DNA of 64,000 nt from Cytophagaceae bacterium (GCA_027488865.1 JAIYAU010000030.1:1-64000), one strand, 5' to 3'; shown: positions 24,802 through 35,251, counted from the first letter of the stretch. Notes: generated by a model not told the origin, from the sequence alone. Numbers and translations: made by a program.

Positions 24802-25917
24802 CTATTTAATCTTAATCAACTTTAAAACCTCCTCAGCAATCTCTGATGCCGCATTTGGCTTTGCAAACTGATGTATATTTTTTCTCATTTCATCTTTTAG
24901 CTCATCGTTGTTCAAAAGCGCGAGCGCTTCAGGAATCAACTTCTCTCTGGCTTCAAGGTCTGCAACCAAAATCGCTGCCTTTTTACTTACCAATGACAAT
25001 GCATTCACCGTTTGATGGTCTTCTGCTGCAGTGGGCAAAGGCACTAAAATTGCCGGTTTTGCAACTATACAAAGCTCGCTTATGGACAATGCTCCTGCCC
25101 TAGAAATTACTATATCAGCTGCTGCGTAAGCCAAGTTCATGTGGGTGATAAAATCAAATACCTTCACATCTCCCCAGCCATTACTTAAAGGGCTAGGTTT
25201 TGTTAATTCTAAGGCCTTTTCATAAAAAGCCTTACCTGTTTGCCAAATTAACTGACATCCAGATTTTTGAATCAATGCTAAGTTTGAGGCCACACTTTCA
25301 TTAATGGTTCTCGCACCTTGGCTGCCACCAATCACCAAGATGGTTTTTCTCTCAGCGGACAACTTAAAATGAACCATGGCCGAAAGTTTTAGCAAATCAG
25401 CGTTTTGTATGTCTTGACGAACAGGATTTCCAGTAATGATAATTTTCCTTTTTGGAAAAAACTTATCCATATTTGGATAGGCCACACATATTTTTTTTGC
25501 CCTACCAGAAAGAAGTTTGTTGGTAATACCTGCATAACTATTTTGTTCTTGTATTAATGTTGGTACTCCCAATGATGCAGCTGCATATAACATCGGGCCA
25601 CTGGCATATCCACCAACACCAATAGCCACATCTGGCTTGAAGCTTTTAACAATCTTATGGGCTTTTAAGAGGCTATTAATTAATTTAAAGGGTAAAGTCA
25701 GATTTTTAAGCAAATTTTTACGTTGAAATCCTGCAATATCCAAGCCTTCAATTTTATAACCATTTGCAGGTACTTTTTCCATTTCCATGCGACCAATTGC
25801 TCCTACAAATAGAATTTCTATTTCGGGGTTCTTAGCTCGTAAAGCATCGGCAATAGCAATCGCAGGGTAGATATGTCCACCTGTTCCTCCACCACTTATG
25901 ATTACCTTTATAGCCAT
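24802..25917 (-). CDS. murG: UDP-N-acetylglucosamine--LPS-type N-acetylmuramyl transferase MurG
   Basis: A 371-aa GT-B glycosyltransferase that adds GlcNAc to lipid I to make lipid II on the inner face of the membrane. The glycine-rich loops are clear: GGGTGGHIYPAIAIADAL near the start, GVGGYASGPMLYAA (about 96-109) and LVIGGSQGARTINESV (about 190-205). The UDP-GlcNAc site ISRAGALSISELCIVAKPAILVPLP lies in overlapping parts at about 270-295. The gene is 14 bp downstream of ftsW. Confidence 0.97.
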   Translation of the reverse strand: MAIKVIISGGGTGGHIYPAIAIADALRAKNPEIEILFVGAIGRMEMEKVPANGYKIEGLDIAGFQRKNLLKNLTLPFKLINSLLKAHKIVKSFKPDVAIGVGGYASGPMLYAAASLGVPTLIQEQNSYAGITNKLLSGRAKKICVAYPNMDKFFPKRKIIITGNPVRQDIQNADLLKLSAMVHFKLSAERKTILVIGGSQGARTINESVASNLALIQKSGCQLIWQTGKAFYEKALELTKPSPLSNGWGDVKVFDFITHMNLAYAAADIVISRAGALSISELCIVAKPAILVPLPTAAEDHQTVNALSLVSKKAAILVADLEAREKLIPEALALLNNDELKDEMRKNIHQFAKPNAASEIAEEVLKLIKIK

Positions 25918-25931
25918 TTTATTTATGCTAA

Positions 25932-27083
25932 TTATGATTTTACAATTTCACCGTTAGAACCAAACTCTTCCCCTTCGCCTTTACTTACACTTATAATAAT
26001 GCCAATAGAAATACCAGTAAACAACAAAGACGTACCACCCATACTAAGCAATGGCAGTGGTTGTCCTGTGATAGGACCTAGCCCTACGGCCACTCCCATA
26101 TTAATAAGTGCTTGAATCACAATCATAAAACTTAAGCCTGCTGACAATAAACCTCCAAAAGCGCGTTCGCTATTCTGTACAGTTATCATTCCTCGGTAGA
26201 GCAATAAAAGAAATAACAGCAATACGATTATCCCTCCAACCATGCCCGTTTCTTCTATGATACTTGCATAAATAAAATCAGAATATGGATGAGGTAAAGA
26301 ATCACAAGCCACACAATTGCCAAATCCTCTGCCCATAATATTACCACCAGCAATGGCAATATGTGACTGTTGCGCTTGGTAAGGCATTTTATCAGGATCT
26401 GACATGGTTTCTGCGAAGGATTTTATCCTGTTTACCGCCGTGCCTAATCGCTGACCTACAGCTAAAGCCACGCTAAAAAACAAAAGACTTACCACACATA
26501 ACATCAACAGATATTTAACAGGCACACGACCAATAAACATGAGCAACATGCAGGTAGCAAACATCATAGCAGCAGTAGAAATATTACTTAAGGCAATAGC
26601 TCCGCAAATGGCACCACACCATAGAAGCATTGGTACCAAAGTTTCTTTGATGTTATCAATCTCCTTTTGTTTTTTTGCCAACATACTAGCCAAATTGGCT
26701 ATAAGCGCAAACTTGGCTAAGTCAGAAGGCTGAAAAGTGATTCCTAACCCTGGTATGGCCAACCACCGTGATGCGTCGTTTACACTTGTGCCAAACTTCC
26801 ATGAAATGATCAGCAACGGCAATGAAATCCATAAAGCAACTTGAGATATTTTAGAATAATATCTGTAGTCTATTTTATGTGCAAGCCACATCGCCACAAA
26901 ACCCAAAAACATATAACCTGTGTGTTTTATAAGATAATATTCGGTATTGCCCCCCATCTTTTTAAATGCCAAAGCACCAATAGCGCTATAAACAATTAAG
27001 ATGGAAATCAACCCTAAACTCAACACCACAAACCAGATGATTGGGTCACCTCCAAGATTTTTATCAAACCAACGTTTTAACAT
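25932..27083 (-). CDS. ftsW: Peptidoglycan glycosyltransferase FtsW (SEDS family)
   Basis: A 383-aa SEDS polymerase with about 10 transmembrane helices. Conserved SEDS loops visible include NDASRWLAIPGLGITFQPSDLAKFA (in parts, about 103-125), the extracellular loop QQSHIAIAGGNIMGRGFGN, SDFIYASIIEETGMVGG with the glutamates, and MGVAVGLGPITGQPLPLLS. It polymerises lipid II at the septum with the PBP encoded at 31309. The C-terminal tail is short and acidic. Confidence 0.97.
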   Translation of the reverse strand: MLKRWFDKNLGGDPIIWFVVLSLGLISILIVYSAIGALAFKKMGGNTEYYLIKHTGYMFLGFVAMWLAHKIDYRYYSKISQVALWISLPLLIISWKFGTSVNDASRWLAIPGLGITFQPSDLAKFALIANLASMLAKKQKEIDNIKETLVPMLLWCGAICGAIALSNISTAAMMFATCMLLMFIGRVPVKYLLMLCVVSLLFFSVALAVGQRLGTAVNRIKSFAETMSDPDKMPYQAQQSHIAIAGGNIMGRGFGNCVACDSLPHPYSDFIYASIIEETGMVGGIIVLLLFLLLLYRGMITVQNSERAFGGLLSAGLSFMIVIQALINMGVAVGLGPITGQPLPLLSMGGTSLLFTGISIGIIISVSKGEGEEFGSNGEIVKS

Positions 27084-27093
27084 ATATTCTTTC

Positions 27094-28476
27094 TTAAACC
27101 TTAAGTTCCATTTGTAATGCTAAAACTGCTTCCTTAAACTTATTACCTCTATCTTCATAATTTTTGAACAAATCGAAGCTTGCGCAACAAGGAGAAAGCA
27201 AAACTATGTCTCCAGATTTGCCCAATGTTAAGGCCAATTTCACGGTTTCAACTATATTTTGAGACTCATTAATAACTGGAATTATCCCTTTAAATGACTC
27301 TTTTAATTTGTCCGAATCTTTGGTAAGGCAAATAAGTGCTTTTACTTTCCCTATGACCACTTTGTGAAGCGCTGTGTAATCATTTCCTTTATCTGTACCG
27401 CCAGCTATCCAAATAATAGGTTCTTTATATGCGTCTAAAGCATACCAAGCAGAATCCACATTGGTGGCCTTGCTGTCATTAATAAACTTGATGCCATTAA
27501 TCTCAGCTACTAGTTGCATTCTATGCGCTGCATTTTCAAAAGTTGCAAATGCTGCCTCTATTTGTGAGGCATTCAAACCTAGTTTTACACCAATCAAAGA
27601 GGCAACCATCATGTTGTACACATTGTGTTTGCCTTTTAAAACTGCAGAGTTCAAATCTATAAATGTCTCTTCGTTGTCAATCTGTATGGTAATTCCTTCT
27701 TCGTCACCACACGCCCCATCTAAGTCATCGGGATAAATGCTAAAGGGTAGCTCTTCAGCATCCGTCTCAAAGTCTGGCAATGTATTTTCTATTAGTTCAC
27801 TATCAATGCCGTAGATTAAAGTGCATTGCTCGTCCATATTTTGTGCAATTCTAAATTTGGACGCCACATATTTTTCTATTTTATAATCGTATCTATCCAA
27901 GTGATCAGGGGTAATATTGGTAATTACGCCTATGTCTGCCTTAAAATCATACATTCCGTCCAATTGAAACGAGCTTAGTTCTAACACATAAATTGGTTCA
28001 TCGGAATTGATATCTTTCTCTTTATTTTTACATTCTTCATAAACCGCTTTGGCAAAACTCTCTCCAATATTGCCAGCCAACACCACACTCATTCCTCCAG
28101 ATTGGAGCAAATGGTAAGTAAGTAATGTTGTAGTAGTTTTGCCATTAGTTCCAGTGATGCAAATCTTTTTGGCTGAGGTATATCTGCCAGCGAACTCTAT
28201 TTCTGAAACAACAGGTATCTTCTTTTCTTTAAGTGCTTTTATTAGAGGGGTTTTGTCAGGTATGCCAGGGCTTTTAACTGCTTCACAGGCATTTAAAATC
28301 AAATCCTCGGTATGCTTTCCTTCTTCAAAGGCAATATTTTCCTCGCTCAAGACTTTTTTGTACTTGTCTTGAATAACACCCATGTCAGAGACAAATACCT
28401 CAAACCCTTTAGCTTTTGCTAAAAGTGCGGTACCTGTACCACTTTCACCTGCCCCTAAAATGACCAATCTTTTCAT
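27094..28476 (-). CDS. murD: UDP-N-acetylmuramoylalanine--D-glutamate ligase
   Basis: A 460-aa Mur ligase that adds D-Glu. It begins VILGAGESGTGTALLAKAKG and has the ATP site ICITGTNGKTTTTLLTY (about 111-127) and the C-terminal signature HRMQLVAEINGIKFINDSKATN with the D-S-K-A-T-N motif typical of MurD. An acidic insertion (about 235-262, with DDLDGACGDEEG) makes it a little longer than the E. coli enzyme. Ends 11 bp before ftsW. Confidence 0.97.
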   Translation of the reverse strand: MKRLVILGAGESGTGTALLAKAKGFEVFVSDMGVIQDKYKKVLSEENIAFEEGKHTEDLILNACEAVKSPGIPDKTPLIKALKEKKIPVVSEIEFAGRYTSAKKICITGTNGKTTTTLLTYHLLQSGGMSVVLAGNIGESFAKAVYEECKNKEKDINSDEPIYVLELSSFQLDGMYDFKADIGVITNITPDHLDRYDYKIEKYVASKFRIAQNMDEQCTLIYGIDSELIENTLPDFETDAEELPFSIYPDDLDGACGDEEGITIQIDNEETFIDLNSAVLKGKHNVYNMMVASLIGVKLGLNASQIEAAFATFENAAHRMQLVAEINGIKFINDSKATNVDSAWYALDAYKEPIIWIAGGTDKGNDYTALHKVVIGKVKALICLTKDSDKLKESFKGIIPVINESQNIVETVKLALTLGKSGDIVLLSPCCASFDLFKNYEDRGNKFKEAVLALQMELKV

Positions 28477-28528
28477 TTACCTTCCTTCAACTAAATTTTT
28501 CTTTTTACATTAATTTCAGTGGATATTA

Positions 28529-29749
28529 CTAGCGTATTTTCAAGGTGGACAATGTTAAAACAGCAAGCAAAATCCCTATGATCCAAAAACGAGTCACTAT
28601 CTTCGGTTCTGAGTGACCGAGTTTTTGGTAATGATGGTGCAATGGTGACATTTTGAATATTCTTCTGCCTTCACCGTATTTCTTTTTAGTATATTTAAAA
28701 TAAGATACTTGTATTATAACCGAAAGATTTTCAATAAGAAATACTCCACAAAGTACTGGAATTAGTAATTCCTTTCTTATGGCCAAAGCCAAAACTGCAA
28801 TAGTACCTCCTAATGACAAACTTCCAGTATCTCCCATAAATACTTGTGCTGGATAAGTATTATACCATAAGAAACCAACACAAGCACCTACAAATGCAGC
28901 ACAGAAAATTACCAGCTCGCCGGTATTGGGTATGTACATGATATTGAGATAGTCCGCAAAAATGGTATTACCCGATACATAGGCCAAGATGGCAATAGTA
29001 AGACCCACAATGGCAGAGATACCAGCGGCTAGCCCGTCGATGCCATCTGTAATATTAGCACCATTAGATACGGCAGTAATTATAAATATTACCACCAGTG
29101 TGTAAATGGCCCAAGTGTAATCAGGACAAAGGCCTATCCAGTCGAGTAAGTCACAATAGTCAAACTCATTATCTTTTAAAAACGGAATGGTAGTTATAGA
29201 AGAATGCACATCTACATAATCTTCTGATACTTTTGAGGTTGTGTAAATTCCTGAATCTCCAAGTGCATATTCTCTTACAACAACGTCATTGTCAAAATAT
29301 AACATTAATCCTACAAACAAACCCAAAGCAACCTGACCAGCGATTTTGAACTTGCCCGCCAAGCCTTCCTTATTTTTCTTAAATACTTTGATGTAATCAT
29401 CTAAAAATCCAATTAGCCCTAGCCACAAAGTGGTTACCAACATTAAAATGATGTAGATATTAAGCACTTTGGCAAAAAGCAAGGTTGGGATGATGATGGA
29501 GGCTATAATGATGATACCACCCATGGTAGGAGTGCCTTGTTTTTGCATCTGACCTTCCAAGCCCAAGTTACGAATCGATTCGCCCACTTGCAGTGCGCGC
29601 AACATATTAATCAATCGTTTTCCAAATACAGCGCCTATTACCAACGACAAAATAATTGCTAAAAAAGCCCTGAAGGAGATGTACTTAAACAAGCCAGCTC
29701 CAGCGAGATCATAATTTTTTTCTAAAAAATCAAATAAGTAGTAGAACAC
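28529..29749 (-). CDS. mraY: Phospho-N-acetylmuramoyl-pentapeptide-transferase
   Basis: A 406-aa polytopic transferase that makes lipid I. Visible hallmarks: [14 protein letters not shown] (about 72-85), the first aspartate pair [16 protein letters not shown] (about 115-130), the [13 protein letters not shown] loop, and the final metal loop [12 protein letters not shown]. It is about 45 residues longer than the usual 360 because of an insertion (about 165-210) between the Asp pair and the NxxxxxD loop, as seen in other Bacteroidota MraY. The start is GTG; no ATG precedes the first helix. Confidence 0.97.
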   Translation of the reverse strand: MFYYLFDFLEKNYDLAGAGLFKYISFRAFLAIILSLVIGAVFGKRLINMLRALQVGESIRNLGLEGQMQKQGTPTMGGIIIIASIIIPTLLFAKVLNIYIILMLVTTLWLGLIGFLDDYIKVFKKNKEGLAGKFKIAGQVALGLFVGLMLYFDNDVVVREYALGDSGIYTTSKVSEDYVDVHSSITTIPFLKDNEFDYCDLLDWIGLCPDYTWAIYTLVVIFIITAVSNGANITDGIDGLAAGISAIVGLTIAILAYVSGNTIFADYLNIMYIPNTGELVIFCAAFVGACVGFLWYNTYPAQVFMGDTGSLSLGGTIAVLALAIRKELLIPVLCGVFLIENLSVIIQVSYFKYTKKKYGEGRRIFKMSPLHHHYQKLGHSEPKIVTRFWIIGILLAVLTLSTLKIR

Positions 29750-29823
29750 GTTAGTATCGAATTATGTAGTTTAAATTTCTTTTATTTCACATTTTAAACG
29801 AGCTGTTCCAAACCAAATTCGGT

Positions 29824-31287
29824 TTATTTAAGGTCATTTATTACTTTAATCAGTTCCTCTTTGTCATCAAAAGGGTGTTTAACTCCTTTTATTTCTTGAT
29901 AATTTTCATGCCCTTTGCCTGCAACTAAAATGATATCATCTTTGCTAGCTAGCATACACGCAGTTTTAATGGCCTCACGCCTATCAATTATTTTAAGCAC
30001 CTTTTTATAATTCACTGCGCTTACTCCTTTCATCATTTCTTCAATTATTGCTTCAGGCTCTTCAGAGCGAGGATTGTCAGAAGTGATGATTACTTTATCG
30101 CTCAGTTTACAAGCGATTTCGGCCATAATTGGTCTTTTTGTTTTATCTCTATCACCTCCACAGCCAACTACGGTTATTACCTTTCTTACTCCTGTCTCCT
30201 TAAATGTTGATATTGTTTCTAATACATTTTTAAGCGCATCTGGGGTATGTGCATAGTCCACAATAGCCGTAATGCCATCATTACCAATGATTTGTTCAAA
30301 TCTACCTTTGGCAGTTTCTATGGCGCTTAACTGGGTTAAGACCTCCATTGGATCTTCGCCCAACAAACAAGCAGCGCCATAAATACCAACTAAGTTATAA
30401 GCATTAAATTCTCCTATGAGTCTAAACCATGCTTGCTGTCCGTTAATATCCAGTTCTAAGCCTTCCAATGTGTTGGAAACTATTTTTCCCTTGTAATCAG
30501 CAGGTGTTTTTAAGGCAAAGGTATATTTAGATGCCTTAGAATTTTGAAGCATAATTTTACCCCTTTTATCATCCACATTCACAAGTGCAAATGCCGAAGC
30601 TGGCAAGTCATCAAATAATTTCTTTTTGGCTGCTATATAGTTGTCAAATGTGCCGTGGTAGTCAAGATGATCGTGTGTGATATTTGAAAACATCGCTCCC
30701 GTAATTTGTATGCCAGCCATGCGTTCTTGATGAATGGCATGTGAACTTGCCTCCATAAAACAATGTGTACAACCTTTATCGATCATCAGTCTCAGGAGTT
30801 GATTGATCGCTAAGGCATCAGGCGTGGTGTGTGTGGAAGGAATAATTTCCTCGTTAATTTGATTTTGCACTGTGCTCAACAACCCCACATTGTAACCTAA
30901 AGCACGAAAAAGCTTAAATAATAAGGTGGCGGTGGTAGTTTTACCATTAGTGCCTGTTACAGCCACTATTTTCAACTTTTCAGAAGGATTATTATAAAAG
31001 TTGGCGGCCAAATGACCTAATGCCACAGCGCTATTTTTTACTTGTACAAAAGCGACATTATCTGGCGTATTAAGCGGTAATTTTTCACAAACAATGGCTA
31101 TTGCTCCATTTTCAATGGCTTTATTGATATAGTCATGACCGTCCACTACTGTGCCAGAAGTAGCCACAAATAGTGAGCCTTTAGTCACCTTTCTAGAATC
31201 AAAAGCAATTGCACTAACCTCCGTTTCTGGATTTCCAGAGGTTGACAATAATGAAACTTTGTTTAATATGTCTTTTAATAAAGTCAA
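29824..31287 (-). CDS. murE: UDP-MurNAc-L-Ala-D-Glu--meso-DAP ligase
   Basis: A 487-aa Mur ligase that adds the third stem residue. ATP site VAVTGTNGKTTTATLL is at about 108-123. The DNPR motif at 404-407 (SDNPRSEEPE) is the meso-diaminopimelate specificity mark, so peptidoglycan here should be of the DAP type. The start codon is TTG (TTG ACT TTA TTA), since no ATG is available near the expected N-terminus. Confidence 0.96.
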   Translation of the reverse strand: MTLLKDILNKVSLLSTSGNPETEVSAIAFDSRKVTKGSLFVATSGTVVDGHDYINKAIENGAIAIVCEKLPLNTPDNVAFVQVKNSAVALGHLAANFYNNPSEKLKIVAVTGTNGKTTTATLLFKLFRALGYNVGLLSTVQNQINEEIIPSTHTTPDALAINQLLRLMIDKGCTHCFMEASSHAIHQERMAGIQITGAMFSNITHDHLDYHGTFDNYIAAKKKLFDDLPASAFALVNVDDKRGKIMLQNSKASKYTFALKTPADYKGKIVSNTLEGLELDINGQQAWFRLIGEFNAYNLVGIYGAACLLGEDPMEVLTQLSAIETAKGRFEQIIGNDGITAIVDYAHTPDALKNVLETISTFKETGVRKVITVVGCGGDRDKTKRPIMAEIACKLSDKVIITSDNPRSEEPEAIIEEMMKGVSAVNYKKVLKIIDRREAIKTACMLASKDDIILVAGKGHENYQEIKGVKHPFDDKEELIKVINDLK

Positions 31288-31308
31288 ACTTTAAACTGTT
31301 AAATTTTT

Positions 31309-33402
31309 TTAGCCTAATTTCAAATAAATAACTTCACCTTTTCCGGCCCTTACGCCAGGCAGAATCGACTGCTCTTGCACCCGGCCTTTGCCATCAAACC
31401 GAACTTTAATTTTTTTATTTTCAAGTAGATACAGTGCATCTCTCAGGGTCATCCCCACAACATTGGGGATCAGGTTTTCTACTTGGCTTCTGCCTTGCCA
31501 CATAATGGCATTATTCACAGGCACCGCAGCAACCCACTCTTCTTGGCCTGTGTAATGGTTAGATACCCCGAGGGTGTTACATAGGTATTGTAAATCTTTT
31601 ACATTACCGGCCCTAAGGAGAGGAAACTCGTCTTTTTTAGCTTCTATCTCTTGCTCAGAAATATCTCGGTGCATTTCAAAATCTAAAGAATATATCTTGT
31701 CTGCAACCTCCTTAAAAACGGGTGCAGCCACATCAGCGCCATATTGTGAAAAACCTTTAGGACTATCAATTACCACAATACAGCTGTATTTTGGCTTGTC
31801 AGCGGGGAAAAATCCACAAAATGAGGTATAGTAGTTTTTGATATATTTGCCTCCTTTTATCTTTTGAGCAGTTCCCGTTTTGCCCGCAATCAGGTAATTA
31901 TTTGTTTTGATATTATCAGCAGTACCATGATCTACAACAGCTTGAAGCATTTTATTAAGTTTATCCAAAGTTTTGTCAGAACATAGTTTTTCCACTAAAA
32001 CCTCGGTTTTGTATTCTTCAATAATTTTGTCTGATTGCCATACTTTTTTTACGATCATGGGCTTTATCATTTTTCCGCCATTAGCCACCCCATTGTAGAA
32101 CGAGAGTGTGTGCAGTGGAGACATGCGCATTTCATAGCCAATACTCATCCAAGGCAACGAAACAGGACTCCAAGTACTATCTTTTGGAGACGGTAAATAA
32201 GGCTGTGCTTCGCCCTTCATTTGAAAATCGATTGGTTTATCTAAGTGAAAGCTTTTAAGATAGTTTACATATTTTAATGGATTTTTAGCAAACTCTTGAT
32301 AAATCAATTTGGAAGTACCTACATTCGAAGATTTGGCAAAAACATCTATTATGGCCAAGGAACCATAAGCATGCGCGTCTTTCATGGTTCTGTCAGAGAA
32401 TTTGGTTTCTCCATTCCCGGTGTTAATGGTATCATAAAGATCTACCTCTTTTTCTTCCATTAAGGCCATCATGGAGGCGAGCTTAAAAGTGGAACCTGGA
32501 TCGGTGAGGCCTTGATTTCCTACGGCATAGTTGTAGTTTTCGCTGTATCCACCTTGTTTGTTTTTACCCAAGTTAGCTATAGCTTTAATTTCGCCAGTGG
32601 CCACTTCCATCAAAACTACACAGCCGTAATCTGCGTCATGTTTTAATAAATGGCTGTTTAAGGCATCTTCCGCCACATCCTGTAAATTAATATCGATGGT
32701 GGTTTGGATGTCGTAACCTTGTTCTGGTTTTATTTCTGTATCATCGTGTATGGGCTTCCAGTTGTTGCCAGCCATTTTTTGAAATAAAGCTTTTCCTGCC
32801 CTACCTGCCAGCCTACTATTATAGCTAATTTCAAGTCCTGCTCCAGCGCGATCTTCATTTACAAAACCAACGGTGCGATAAGCCAATTGTCCAAATGGCA
32901 TATAACGTTTGTCCATTTTTTCAAATATGATTCCACCTTTAAGCCTTCCCTGTCTTATCAAAGGCCATTGCATCATAGTTTTCTTTTGTTGAAAATTTAA
33001 TGTTTTGTGGCTAAGAACCAGATAGCGTTTAGAATCTTTGCGAGCAGCAATAATTTTTCGTTTGTAATCGGTGGCTGATTTTTCTTGGTAAAATTGTGCA
33101 AGTTGCAATGATAAGGAATCGATACTTGCTTTGAACAGCTCATCGCTAGCCACTGTTGGGTCCATAACTAGCTTATAAAACGGTAATGAGGTGGCTAACA
33201 AGCTTCCGTTATCGGAATAAATGTTCCCACGAGTTGCTTTTACAGTCATATACCGAAGATTTACCTCTTCTGCCATCTTGCGCCATTTGCTTCCTTCCAA
33301 GAGTTGAATTTTACCAATTTTCCAGACAATAAGCATAGCAAACACCGCCACTGCAAGAAAGGCCAATCGGACGCGAAGCAATATGGATTTTTTAATATTC
33401 AA
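31309..33402 (-). CDS. ftsI: Septal penicillin-binding protein (FtsI/PBP3 type) with PASTA domain
   Basis: A 697-aa class-B PBP, the septal transpeptidase. One N-terminal membrane anchor (about 10-28) is followed by the dimerisation domain (RGNIYSDNGSLLATSLP). The transpeptidase motifs are S304-TFK, SSN (358-360) and a KTGTAQK near 515. A single PASTA domain closes the protein (about 635-697, with LIPNVVGMTLRDALYLLENK), a common Bacteroidota arrangement. The start must be TTG at 33402, because a stop codon lies two codons upstream and the next ATG would cut into the membrane helix. Confidence 0.95.
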   Translation of the reverse strand: MNIKKSILLRVRLAFLAVAVFAMLIVWKIGKIQLLEGSKWRKMAEEVNLRYMTVKATRGNIYSDNGSLLATSLPFYKLVMDPTVASDELFKASIDSLSLQLAQFYQEKSATDYKRKIIAARKDSKRYLVLSHKTLNFQQKKTMMQWPLIRQGRLKGGIIFEKMDKRYMPFGQLAYRTVGFVNEDRAGAGLEISYNSRLAGRAGKALFQKMAGNNWKPIHDDTEIKPEQGYDIQTTIDINLQDVAEDALNSHLLKHDADYGCVVLMEVATGEIKAIANLGKNKQGGYSENYNYAVGNQGLTDPGSTFKLASMMALMEEKEVDLYDTINTGNGETKFSDRTMKDAHAYGSLAIIDVFAKSSNVGTSKLIYQEFAKNPLKYVNYLKSFHLDKPIDFQMKGEAQPYLPSPKDSTWSPVSLPWMSIGYEMRMSPLHTLSFYNGVANGGKMIKPMIVKKVWQSDKIIEEYKTEVLVEKLCSDKTLDKLNKMLQAVVDHGTADNIKTNNYLIAGKTGTAQKIKGGKYIKNYYTSFCGFFPADKPKYSCIVVIDSPKGFSQYGADVAAPVFKEVADKIYSLDFEMHRDISEQEIEAKKDEFPLLRAGNVKDLQYLCNTLGVSNHYTGQEEWVAAVPVNNAIMWQGRSQVENLIPNVVGMTLRDALYLLENKKIKVRFDGKGRVQEQSILPGVRAGKGEVIYLKLG

Positions 33403-33427
33403 GTGTTACTTACTTTCGTTTATCTTT

Positions 33428-33832
33428 TTAAGGTAAATTTTCTGTTTCTTCTGTTTTTACCAACATTTTATATGGAGGTGTTTTACTTTCTTCTAAACTA
33501 AAAGCTTGTACTTTTTTTGCCACTTCTGATTGTTTGCTATCATACATATAGCTTGCTTTCAATGTGGTATAATCGGCACGTAAATCTTCAACCTCAGTTT
33601 TTAACTTTTCTATTCTTCTTATGTTTTTGTCCGCAAAATGACTGTTTGCAATATATATCAGTGCAACAAAAGTGAGAAAAACCACTTTAGGAGCGTGTTT
33701 CATGGGTATTCCATTCCCAAAAAACCTGTCAAGATTTAGTGCCCCATCCAACAAGGAAAAAAGGGATTTCCCATTAGACTCCTTAGTGTCTGTTGATGAA
33801 TCTTCTTTTTGTTTAAATGAATTTTGAGCCAC
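33428..33832 (-). CDS. FtsL-like division protein
   Basis: A 134-aa bitopic protein between rsmH and ftsI, the place of ftsL in dcw clusters. A cytosolic N-terminus of about 45 residues is followed by a hydrophobic helix (about 48-62, PKVVFLTFVALIYIAN), then a coiled-coil segment (KNIRRIEKLKTEVEDLRADYTT in parts). Sequence is not close to E. coli FtsL, so the name rests on position and topology. The start is GTG. Confidence 0.8.
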   Translation of the reverse strand: MAQNSFKQKEDSSTDTKESNGKSLFSLLDGALNLDRFFGNGIPMKHAPKVVFLTFVALIYIANSHFADKNIRRIEKLKTEVEDLRADYTTLKASYMYDSKQSEVAKKVQAFSLEESKTPPYKMLVKTEETENLP

Positions 33833-33848
33833 TATATATCTTTAGTTT

Positions 33849-34766
33849 TTAGTTATTCAATTTTTCTGCAATTCTCAACTTGGAGCTTCTTGCCCTGTTG
33901 TTAATTTTTATCTCATCTTCAGATGCTTCAATTACCTTCCTATTTACTGCTTTTAAGGGCTTACTTTCGTTTCCAAATAGATCTTTTTCAACTTCGCCGT
34001 GGAACTTACCTTTGGCAATGAAATTTTTTACCAAACGGTCTTCAAGAGAATGATAACTCATTACCACCAACCTGCCCCCTGGTTTTAATATTTCAGCAGC
34101 CTGTACGAGCATTTCTTCCAAGGCCTTCAATTCATCATTTACTTCTATTCTCAATGCCTGAAATACCTGCGCCAAATATTTATTTTCCTCTCGTTTTGGC
34201 ACTAACGGCCCAATAATTGTCTTTAGTTGAGTAATTGTTTCAATTTTATTATTTACCCTAGCGCTTACTATTTTAGCTGCCAGTGTTTTAGCATTAGTTA
34301 CTTCTCCGTACATTCCAAATATCCTATGCAGGTCTTTCTCTAAGTAGGTATTAAGAATTTTTTGAGCAGTTAGTGTTCCGTTTTGATTCATCCGCATATC
34401 CAAGGGGGCATCAAAACGAATTGAAAAACCTCGTTCGGCAGTGTCAAATTGATGAGATGAAACTCCTAAGTCTGCCAATATCCCATCTACTTCTGTTACC
34501 CCATGCAGCCTTAAATACTTTTTCATATACCTAAAATTGGTATCAATAAGGGTAAACTTATTGCTTGAGAAATCTAAACTATTTGTCTGTGCGTCAATGT
34601 CTTGATCAAAACCATACAAATGACCTTCTGTGAGCTTTTTCACGATTTCTCTACTGTGTCCTCCACCACCAAAAGTCACATCCACATATACTCCGTTAGG
34701 CATAATATTGAGCCCATCAATACATTGATCAAGCATGACAGGAATATGGTATGGAATGTTAGTCAT
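33849..34766 (-). CDS. rsmH: 16S rRNA (cytosine(1402)-N(4))-methyltransferase
   Basis: A 305-aa SAM-dependent methyltransferase (former MraW). SAM-binding start VYVDVTFGGGGHSREIV (about 27-43), the family motif DGILADLGVSSHQFD, RGFSIRFDAPLDMRMNQ and the C-terminal VMSYHSLEDRLVKNF are all visible. It methylates C1402 of 16S rRNA in the ribosomal P site. Its ATG overlaps the mraZ stop by 8 nt. Confidence 0.97.
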   Translation of the reverse strand: MTNIPYHIPVMLDQCIDGLNIMPNGVYVDVTFGGGGHSREIVKKLTEGHLYGFDQDIDAQTNSLDFSSNKFTLIDTNFRYMKKYLRLHGVTEVDGILADLGVSSHQFDTAERGFSIRFDAPLDMRMNQNGTLTAQKILNTYLEKDLHRIFGMYGEVTNAKTLAAKIVSARVNNKIETITQLKTIIGPLVPKREENKYLAQVFQALRIEVNDELKALEEMLVQAAEILKPGGRLVVMSYHSLEDRLVKNFIAKGKFHGEVEKDLFGNESKPLKAVNRKVIEASEDEIKINNRARSSKLRIAEKLNN

Positions 34767-35217
34767 TGCTTTTGCTTCCTAAATGTTTTTGCATCAGGGT
34801 GGCAAGCTCTTTCTGGTCTTTCACCAGACTTTGTTCATACTTTTCAGCATTCCAAATCTCAAGTCTATTTCCTAGACCGACCATAATAGCATCTTTGGTA
34901 ATTTCAGCAAACTCAAGCAAACGCTTAGGAATCAAGAATCTACCTAAGTTGTCAAGTTCAATTTCGTTCGTATTTCTTAAAAAATTTCTTTGAACAAAGG
35001 CTGTGTTTTCATCAAATTCATTTAATGAGGTAATCTTTTCTGCCACTTTTTCCCACTCTGGAAGTGTGTAAACAAGCAGACAAGGGTCTGATGGACTCTT
35101 AGTAACAAAGATAGCTTGTGCGTTATTTTCAGGTAAACGTGCCTTCACACGAGAAGGAAGCAACATTCTGCCCTTCGCGTCTACAGTACATTCATATTCG
35201 CCTGAAAAATAAGCCAT
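34759..35217 (-). CDS. mraZ: Transcriptional regulator MraZ
   Basis: A 152-aa protein with two tandem AbrB-like (SpoVT/MraZ) domains: YECTVDAKGRMLLPSRVKARL (in parts, about 6-26) and NEIELDNLGRFLIPKRLLEF (about 85-104), each with the D-x-x-G-R core. MraZ oligomers bind repeated boxes in their own promoter and repress the dcw cluster. Three matching boxes are found 64-88 bp upstream of this ATG (35281-35305). Confidence 0.96.
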   Translation of the reverse strand: MAYFSGEYECTVDAKGRMLLPSRVKARLPENNAQAIFVTKSPSDPCLLVYTLPEWEKVAEKITSLNEFDENTAFVQRNFLRNTNEIELDNLGRFLIPKRLLEFAEITKDAIMVGLGNRLEIWNAEKYEQSLVKDQKELATLMQKHLGSKSND

Positions 35218-35251
35218 TGTAAGGATAGTTCTTTAGTAATTAACCTAGCTA

